Shown here: piece after piece, positions 57,424-64,000 of the stretch | Layout: every line of letters starts with the position of its first letter | Position numbering within the stretch: position 1 is the stretch's first letter | Assembly (NCBI GenBank): GCA_023375675.1 | Contig: JALQBC010000041.1 | Coordinates: 62,001 to 126,000, forward strand | Length of the DNA: 64,000 nt | Direction: 5' to 3' | DNA from: Cytospora piceicola | Taxonomy: Eukaryota > Ascomycota > Sordariomycetes > Diaporthales > Cytosporaceae | Notes under the pieces: generated by a model | The model's database searches: none | The model's input: only the letters and a program-made list of their open reading frames with translations | Told to the model about the DNA's origin: nothing | Position numbers and translations under genes: made by a program

Positions 57424-59151
57424 ATGGCTCAGTTTCAACACCTCCAAGCTCTGTCGGCGGTGGCCTTTGCCCCGGCTGCTCTTGCAGCAGCCTCCTTTAT
57501 TCTTCTGTACATCATTGGCATTGGCATCCATCGTCTGTATTTCCATCCCCTACGTAACGTGCCAGGACCCCCGCTGGCGGCATTGACCCAATGGGTTGAA
57601 ACGTACTACGAATGCTTCAAGGGACCTGGCGGGCAATTCATGTGGGAGTACCAGAAATGGCACGACAAGTATGGTACGGCTACCTACAACTGCTAAGAAA
57701 ATACAACGAACAATCTTTGTTAACGCTCGTCTAGGACCCATCGTGCGAATCGGCCCTAATGAAATTCATATTCAGGACCCGACCTTCTACGAGACTCTTT
57801 ATTCCCAGTCCCGCCATTCGGATAAGCTCAAGAAGCTCGAGCACCGTTTCAACAATGAGATGTCCTCGTTTGCCAGTGCAGAGCACAGCGTCCACCGCAT
57901 GCGCCGAAGCGCCCTTAACCCCTTTTTTTCCAAGGTCAAGATCGCTCAGCATTCTCCCAACATCCAGCTTCATATGAACCGGCTCTGCAAGCGCGTGGCA
58001 TCAGAATTTCTTGCCAACGGCAACATTTTGAATCTGAACAATATGTGGGGCGCCTTTACATCGGACATCGTTGTCGGCTATTGCCTCGAGCAGCCGTACG
58101 ACTTCATCTTGAAACCAGACTTCCGCGCCGAATTTTCGGACGCCATGTACGTTTAGTGCAGTCTTCTGCGACCATTGAGGAATATATCTGACTGACAAAA
58201 CCTGCCTACGAATCCAGGGCTGACCTCACCGGTCAAGTTCACTTCATCACACAGTTTCCCTGGATGCTCAAGTTCTCAAAACTCCTCCCCGACTGGCTCG
58301 TAACTCGTCTTTCTCCGCCCATGCGTTCCATCATGGCCTTCAATGATGAGATGGAGTCGCAGATCCTCCGCGCCAAGGCCGTCCATGCATCCGGGGACAA
58401 GCCCGACAGGCCTGACAAGATCGTTGCCACCGAGTCTCTCTTTACCGCACTTCTCGAGTCCGACTTGCCGCCTTCGGAACTCTCCCTGAAGCGCCTCCAG
58501 CATGAGGCCATCTCGGTGATCGGCGCAGGTATCGAGACAACCATGTACACGCTGTCGACCTGCTCATACCACCTGCTCGCGAATCCTGATATCCTGGCAA
58601 GACTCAAGGCTGAGCTATTGGCCGCCATCCCGGACCCGGAGCAGATCCCCAGACTGGAAACCCTCGCACAGCTGCCGTACCTCAACAACGTCGTCAATGA
58701 GGCCCTCCGATTTAGCTATGGCACCCCACAGCGCATCCCGCGTCTCTCGCCCACGCCAATAGTCTACTCTTCCAAGTTCACGGGCGGAGAATACCACCTC
58801 CCGGTCGGTACAGTCGTCAGCATGGACCACTACACCGCCTCCCACGATCCGTGGGTCTTCCCAGAGCCCCTAGAATTTAGGCCTGAGCGCTGGGAAGGCA
58901 ACCCTCGCGCTCCCGATGGGAAGCCTCTGACGCGTTACATGGTTGCATTCGGTAAAGGCACAAGGAGCTGTGTGGGCATGCAGCTAGCCTATGCGGATAT
59001 CTATATTGGGCTCGCTACATTCTTCAGAAGGTTCGAGTGCGAGTTATATCAGACGAGCCGCGATGCTGTAGATGTTTATATGGATTATTTCGTGCCTAGG
59101 CCTAAGCCAGGGACCAAGGGAGTAAGAGTCAAGGTTGTGAACTCCACATAA
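57424..59151 (+). CDS. Cytochrome P450 2
   Basis: Exons 57424-57673, 57735-58146 and 58218-59151 give 531 aa. Start ATG 57424 (an in-frame TTG 9 bp upstream is not credible). Seen: N-terminal membrane helix AALAAASFILLYIIGIGI (about 18-35), proline-rich hinge NVPGPP, I-helix VIGAGIETTMY, ExxR in VVNEALRF, FRPERW, and haem loop FGKGTRSCVGMQLA with the thiolate Cys at about 472. Its I-helix, haem loop and C-terminal RDAVDVYMDYF closely follow P450-1 of the same cluster, and intron 1 (after WHDKYG) is in the same place and phase, so the two are paralogues. A second oxidising step of the pathway is inferred; position of attack unknown. It marks the likely right end of the cluster. Confidence 0.9.
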
Positions 59152-59565
59152 CGTGGAAGATATCTTTAGTCGTTGTTATAACACGTATATAAATCGGAGG
59201 GTACCCTGAAGAAATAGCAAGTAGTTATATTATACTGCATACAATCCTTGTTGGGCATCATCCACTACTAAGCTTCCAAAAAAAGTAATTTTATAGTGCC
59301 TAAAACCTCGAAATCGGCCTCGTTGGCCGCAAGTACTTTTCGATCCAGTCTTTGATATTCGAAGCCGTTAAACTTTCCTTCCGGGCTTTAGCAAAACAAA
59401 GGACAAAGCTCCTCTTCTTAGTAATATAGTTCAACTACAAAGCCAACCCCTGTTAGAAAGGTATATTTGTTCCGACTTGTTTCTTAACCACCGCGCTTCA
59501 AACCACTGTAACTCTCGCAGAATCCTCTATCTAGAGGAAAATCCGATGACTACTTCCTGTTGACC
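59152..59565. other. Convergent spacer, right cluster border
   Basis: About 410 bp between the stops of P450-2 and the GH26-like gene. It includes both 3' untranslated regions; no gene seen. Confidence 0.5.
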
Positions 59566-60624
59566 TTAATTGAAGTTCTCATCGAACGTGCTGACGTCGG
59601 ACTTGCTCGCATCGTTGACGACGTAGAAATCAGCTTCTTTGTTATACCTAAGGCCAGAATCAGCTTACTGCTTCAATGCCTTATTATGGAAATGTCAGGG
59701 AGAAAGGAAAGAAACGTACTCGAACCACATCGCCCCCTTGTACAAAGGGTACGAACTGAAATCACTGTTTGTGATATCCTTCACCCAATCATACTTCGAA
59801 TCCCCTCCGTAGGCTGTCTCGCCAAGGATGAAAGGCTTCCCATACGGCTTGACATACTCGGTATAGAACTTGTCGTAGTTGCCCTTGAAACCTCCCTCGA
59901 CATCCGAATCACTCGAAGGGTAGTGATCCACGGCAACAATATCGACGTGCTCCGTGCCTGGCCACCAGTTCTTGAGCGTATCGAGATCCTGCAGGTTTGG
60001 AGACCACATCATGTAGCACCCATCAATACCCTTGCAGACGTCCGCGACATTGATCCAAGCCTGCTTGAATGCGGCAAAGTCCTCGCCGCCAGGATATTCA
60101 GGGGAAGCACACCCCGACTTCGCATAGCAGTTCATCTCGTGCGCGAATCTCAGGTAGACGGTAAGGCCCTGCTTCGTGAAGGCCTCCATGGCAGTCCCGA
60201 TCTTGCTGGCCAGACTGCTCGTGACCTCAGACCACTTGACACCGACCGGCATCACAGAGGGCACCATGATCGCACCCTCGGCCTTGGAAGCCTTGTACGT
60301 GATATCGGAGCCATCGTAGGAGGCATCATTGATTTTGGAGTAGTCGCCGAAGAAGCAGGCCTTCTTGCCCGTGGCGGAGTTGAGCGAAGACATGCTCACG
60401 GCGCTGTCCATGTCATCGGGGAGCCAGCCCCAGGCAATCCCTTTGGCTGAGAGCATACAGCCCGATGGGAGTCCGGGAAGTGAGTTGCTGCTGTTGCTAA
60501 CGGTGCTCTCAGTCGTGGTGAAATGGTCGGTAGACCGGGAGCGGTGTCGGTTCAGGGTTGATGCTGTAGTGCCGGTTGAAGCGAGGATGGCGACGAGCGC
60601 CGCGGTATTGACTGGGAACTTCAT
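59566..60624 (-). CDS. Secreted GH26-like glycoside hydrolase
   Basis: Exons 60624-59720 and 59647-59566 give 328 aa. The start at ATG 60624 places a clear signal peptide first (MKFPVNTAALVAILAS); an open extension upstream is not needed. Catalytic domain of the GH26 clan-A type (beta-mannanase and related endo-hydrolases): acid/base in YLRFAHEMNCYA (Glu163) and nucleophile in FILGETAYGG (Glu269), with YMMWSPN and VDIVAVDHYPSS as further barrel strands. A Ser/Thr-rich stretch (31-49) follows the signal peptide. The intron uses donor GTACGT directly after TTC-GA, restoring WFEYNKEADFYVVND at the end; reading through it would give a premature stop. Secreted carbohydrate-active enzyme, not a biosynthetic member of the cluster. 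Exact substrate uncertain. Confidence 0.8.
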
Positions 60625-61648
60625 GGTTTCGCGGGAAGGTAGCTCGAGATCCTGGCCTTTTTTCTCAGTTGATGTTGTTTTGGCGTCTATCACTCCAGGC
60701 TATGCAGTCAAGTTTGATGCTATTTCATGATGAACATTTCCCTGGTTCCCACATGTAAGGTACTTATATATAACAGCTGGGGCCGCCCCCAAGACTGAAC
60801 TCGCAGGGTAGACCTGGAAAGAGACATTCTTGCTTGATTTTCAAACATTTCGGGGCCACGTTAGGACTTGTCATGTGGTCAATCATTCGCATCAGATGAA
60901 AATGATTGGTAGCCGTGGAATAATGAGGGCTTCACCGGTCTGCCTGGATAGATGTGGCTTGGCTGAAAGGCCTGGGCCCATAGACTTGGCCGTCGTTAAC
61001 TTGCTTCATTATGCTTATTATTTGCGACTGGCCAGGCCAAGCTTACTGAGCATTCTATTCCTGATCCCTTGCATCCAACACATCGGTAGTTCCATCTTCG
61101 CTGTGGAAGTTGGCTGAAACATCAATGAGCCAAAGGGCCGTATAGAAGCCACCAAGTTGCGAAGGCATGTATCTGGAACTGGCAAGATTGTTGCTAGCAC
61201 TTGAGTGATCGGTAACGAGGGGGCAGTCTGCCAATGTCTCTATCCAGTGCTTTTCAATTATACTGTTCTTTGACTTATGGACTACATGAATACTGCATGA
61301 TGTACGACGCATTGCTACCTCTGGGCACTACGTTACAGTCAGAGTGTTGTGCGGCTTGAATGGTCCCAGCTGAGCCGTCAGACAGCTTCCAGGCCCTAGA
61401 CAGATGAGGGAGGTATCTACCTAAGTACTAAGTAGGCAGGTACCTCGACCTCAGGTGTGCGGTCTCTCCTAGACTTCCTACCTACTAAGTAGGTACAGTT
61501 GCCAGCATTTCACTTCACTGGATCTGTGGGGCACCCACTTGGCTTCTACCGCGTTACAAATCGCCGTCCTTCAAATCTACCAAGCTTCAATTGTGCGACT
61601 TTCTACCGCAACAAGATTGACAATCTGAGAGCCAGCCAACCACCGAAG
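60625..61648. other. Divergent spacer, GH26-like and BTB
   Basis: 1.0 kb. Near 61420-61495 it holds a cluster of overlapping palindromic CTACCTA/TAGGTAG and TACCTCGACCT units. No gene recognised. Confidence 0.45.
60763..60770 (-). promoter_or_regulatory. TATA-like box of the GH26-like gene
   Basis: TATATAAG on the minus strand about 140 bp upstream of the start codon at 60624. Confidence 0.4.
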
Positions 61649-62523
61649 ATGTCGAATCCTAACGCCACTTCGGCCTTGCCATCTGAAGCCGACATGTCCA
61701 ACAGTCAGCTGAACTCGTACACAACCATTTCGGATCGTCCCTTCATGTCCAGCGACCTCAGGCCAGTGCACTTTCATCCTTGGTGGAACTCCTTGCTGAC
61801 CGCATGTATTGTATAGGCTCCTTGAGACAGGAGATTTTGCCGATGCCGTGATCATCTGCGGCAAAAAGAGCTTCAAAGTCCACAAGAACATAATCTGTTC
61901 CCGCTGCGAATGGTTTCGCAAGGCACTCGATGGAATTTTTGAAGTAAGAACCAGACATTCCGACAATCCATTCCCTACCGCTCTGGTGGCACCAGAGTCC
62001 TCTTGCATCCGTAACTATCATGCTGACTGAGTGATGACAGGAGGCCCGCACAAACACTGTCACAATCCCCGATCCTGATGTTCCTTCAGAGTAAATCGAC
62101 AGCTTGATCTTTCACATCTATTCTGGTGGTAGGTTCCAGATATCCTCGACTACTTGATCTCTTATACTTCAGGATAAATTATATACCTACTGCAGTTCTA
62201 GATATCACCAGAGACCATGATCCCAACATGTCTGCGGTTCAGAAATGCGTTCGGATGTGGGCCGTCGCCGACTTCTTCCTCTTCACGAGTTGATGGTGGC
62301 CACAGTCAATAGCGACCGTAGCAGGTGGACAGGCAACGCCGGTAGATATTTCCATATTCGTCCCTATGGCCTATGTACAAGGTGTAATAAGTCGAGGCCT
62401 GATGGAGAATGGGCCGTTGACCCAAAGGACGGGCCCCCAGTTTCCTCACACTGGCGATGTCTGCCATGTGTTCAGAAGCATGGTTTCTATAGCTGCCAGG
62501 AGGAGGAGGCCACTGACTCTTGA
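61649..62523 (+). pseudogene. Broken BTB/POZ domain gene
   Basis: ATG 61649 opens a Ser/Asn-rich N-terminus. A BTB/POZ domain then follows in pieces: 61817-61943 (LLETGDFADAVIICGKKSF, KVHKNIICSRCEWF), 62041-62128 (ARTNTVTIPDPDVPSE, then IDSLIFHIYSGG) and 62196-62290 (VQKCVRMWAVADFFLFTS). Good introns separate the pieces, but a TAA at 62092-62094 sits inside the domain in the same frame, and a TGA at 62291-62293 ends it where the next frame continues with LMVATVNSDRSRW and a CxxC...CxxC tail to 62523, as if one base were missing. The join from the first exon to the domain also does not keep frame with an ordinary intron. So the gene is probably non-functional; sequencing error or a missed splice is the alternative. 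BTB proteins usually act as adaptors for cullin-3 or as regulators. Confidence 0.55.
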
Positions 62524-62910
62524 GAGTGCAAATACCCTTGTCTTTATGCATCAAACACAATCCAGTAATCCCTGAGAGGTACCTACAGGGCTCAACTACC
62601 TGGGTAGGAATGTTAGAGAAAGCAGTTTTGATACCATGGTGAAGATTGATACCTGCTAGGAAAAATGAATGGTATCACAATACATACACCCGTCATATCA
62701 TCAAACCGCCTCTTCACCTCGTAGCCTCATAAACACGTAAATCGTGACCTCGTAACAATCTAAAGTCCCCACATACCACTTCTACTCCCCCCCACCTACC
62801 ACTCCTACTCCATCCCACCCTCTCAGCCTGTCAGCCACTACTATCGGCTCACAACGTATTCGACGGCGCCGAGCCATCGTCTTCTTCGGGGTGGTCCCAG
62901 GCCGGGCCGT
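62524..62910. other. Spacer before the partial right-edge gene
   Basis: Pyrimidine-rich sequence, expected to contain the 3' untranslated region of the minus-strand gene at 62911. No gene seen. Confidence 0.45.
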
Positions 62911-64000
62911 TCAGTCCCAGGCGAAAATCTCGGAAAACGCCTGGCGAACCTTGTCGCCCTGTGCACCACCAGCCTGAGAGACCACGATGTCGAGAAGGCG
63001 ACCCTGTGCAGACAGGAGTTGGTCCTCGGCCGCAGTACGGGCCAGTTCCGCTTCCTCGCCGCCCTTGTCTCCGTCCCCGCGCCCCTTTGCCCCACCCTCG
63101 CCCCCACCTGCCTCCAGGTCGAGCACACTGGGGAGGCGGTCAAACCGACCTACCCCCAGGTTCCGGACCGTCATCTGCGCCGTGAGGAACAGGGAACGGG
63201 CCGCGGCGAACTCGGGGTTCTCGTCCATGCCGGCCAGGGCCTCGCGCGACATCTTCAGGATGAGGCGCTTGGCCCTCTCGACGGCCCCCCTCGTGCCGAT
63301 GACCTGGATGGGCTCCTGGTCGATCGGCACGTTGACCACACACCCCGTCTCCTCGCGGACCCGGTCGAGCCTGCCGCGGACGTGGCCGTGCACGTTGGGC
63401 CCGGGGGGGAAGAAGCAGCTGGAGACGAGCGGCTCCTCGGGCGCGCGGGCGCGCAGCTCCTGCACGGCCCTCCGCCGGGCGGCGGCGCGCTCCCCCCAGC
63501 GCCGGTTGAACTGGGCCTCGAGCCTCTTCATCTTCTTGAGCGCCGCCAGCTCCTCCGGCGACTGCGAGGCGCCCTGGGTCCAGCACTCCCAGAGGAACGC
63601 GTCGAAACGGAGCGCGACGGGCAGGCCTTTCTCGTTGGTGGGCGACCTCACCAGCCCCCGAACAGAGTGCAGCGCTGTCCCGTCCAGGTGGCCGAGATAG
63701 AGGTGGACGGCGCAAGTGAGCCAGCTTACGGTGGACTTTTGGGGGATGTGGTGCAGGCCAGGCGTGCACGAGTGGTCGAATAGGGCGACTATGAGAACGA
63801 AAGTTAGTATTTGCCTGAGAGAAAGATACGAGAGTCCGGAGACGTTATCCAGGAGTACACCCTTACTCCTGGATCAAGAATATCTCAGGACCCAGGAAAG
63901 ATCCAAATGGATAAGACAAGTGATCTCGGATGATACTTACTTGTCGGGTCGCCATCCTTGAGCATGGCCTGGAAATCCCCAAGAACTCGCTTTGCTGTCG
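62911..64000 (-). CDS. Partial protein with KH-like segment
   Basis: The 5' end lies beyond the window. Visible exons: 64000-63941 (partial) and 63788-62911; the 152-bp intron has GTAAGT and a CTAAC branch site. About 312 residues are visible. The first exon reads AKRVLGDFQAMLKDGDPT, then IALFDHSCTPGLHHIPQK. A segment reading RGRLDRVREETGCVVNVP, then PIQVIGTRGAVERAKRLIL has the alpha-beta-beta-alpha look of a KH RNA-binding fold, including the gap before the second strand. The region before it is rich in Arg and Ala, and the C-terminus ends AFSEIFAWD. One family to compare is fungal SLS1, a mitochondrial protein with KH-like domains, but this is only a guess. The coding region is markedly GC-rich compared with its neighbours. 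Confidence 0.6.

Noticed and set aside
62987..63783. Long plus-strand frames near the right edge
   Set aside because: GC-rich antisense shadows; the minus-strand frame joins a second exon by a proper intron and has a KH-like pattern.

Overview
The window is nuclear DNA of a filamentous ascomycete, most likely a Sordariomycete. The genes are interrupted by short introns (mostly 50-140 bp) with GT...AG ends and CTAAC/CTGAC-type branch sites. The gene families are fungal: a highly reducing polyketide synthase, berberine-bridge-type oxidases, an FSH1 hydrolase, 2EXR and DUF3638/DUF3645 proteins. One AT-rich tract looks RIP-degraded. I cannot name the species. CDS spans below include introns; exon limits, read by eye from splice signals and phase, are given in each entry.

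Layout. 0.8-2.3 kb: a secreted GH5 endoglucanase (minus). 5.8-16.1 kb: one giant nine-exon gene (about 3,179 aa) of the DUF6606/DUF3638/DUF3645 family with a P-loop-like and a DEAH-like motif. 16.8-18.6 kb: a GMC oxidoreductase. 19.9-21.4 kb: a decayed ORF followed by an AT-rich, RIP-like island. 22-26.2 kb: three ordinary single-exon genes (2EXR/F-box-like, von Willebrand A-like, RING finger).

27.1-59.2 kb is a polyketide biosynthetic gene cluster of eleven genes: a highly reducing PKS (KS-AT-DH-[no working MT]-ER-KR-ACP, 2,476 aa), an alpha/beta hydrolase, FAD oxidase 1, a TOXE-type basic-region/ankyrin regulator, P450-1, an FSH1-type serine hydrolase, a DHA2-like MFS exporter, FAD oxidase 2, SDR-1, SDR-2 and P450-2. 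The PKS should make a reduced chain without alpha-methyl groups and has no release domain, so one of the two free-standing hydrolases probably unloads it. Two P450s, two bicovalent-flavin oxidases and two nor-1-like dehydrogenases then offer a heavily oxidising tailoring set. The exporter and the ankyrin regulator complete a self-contained pathway. The gene set resembles reduced salicylaldehyde-type clusters, but I see no cupin gene, so the product is open.

59.6-60.6 kb: a secreted GH26-like glycosidase. 61.6-62.5 kb: a BTB/POZ gene that appears broken. 62.9-64 kb: the 3' part of a gene with a KH-like segment, running off the right edge. A repeat structure resembling a small inverted-repeat element lies at 40.06-40.52 kb, in the promoter region shared by FAD oxidase 1 and the regulator. 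I saw no tRNA, rRNA or CRISPR.
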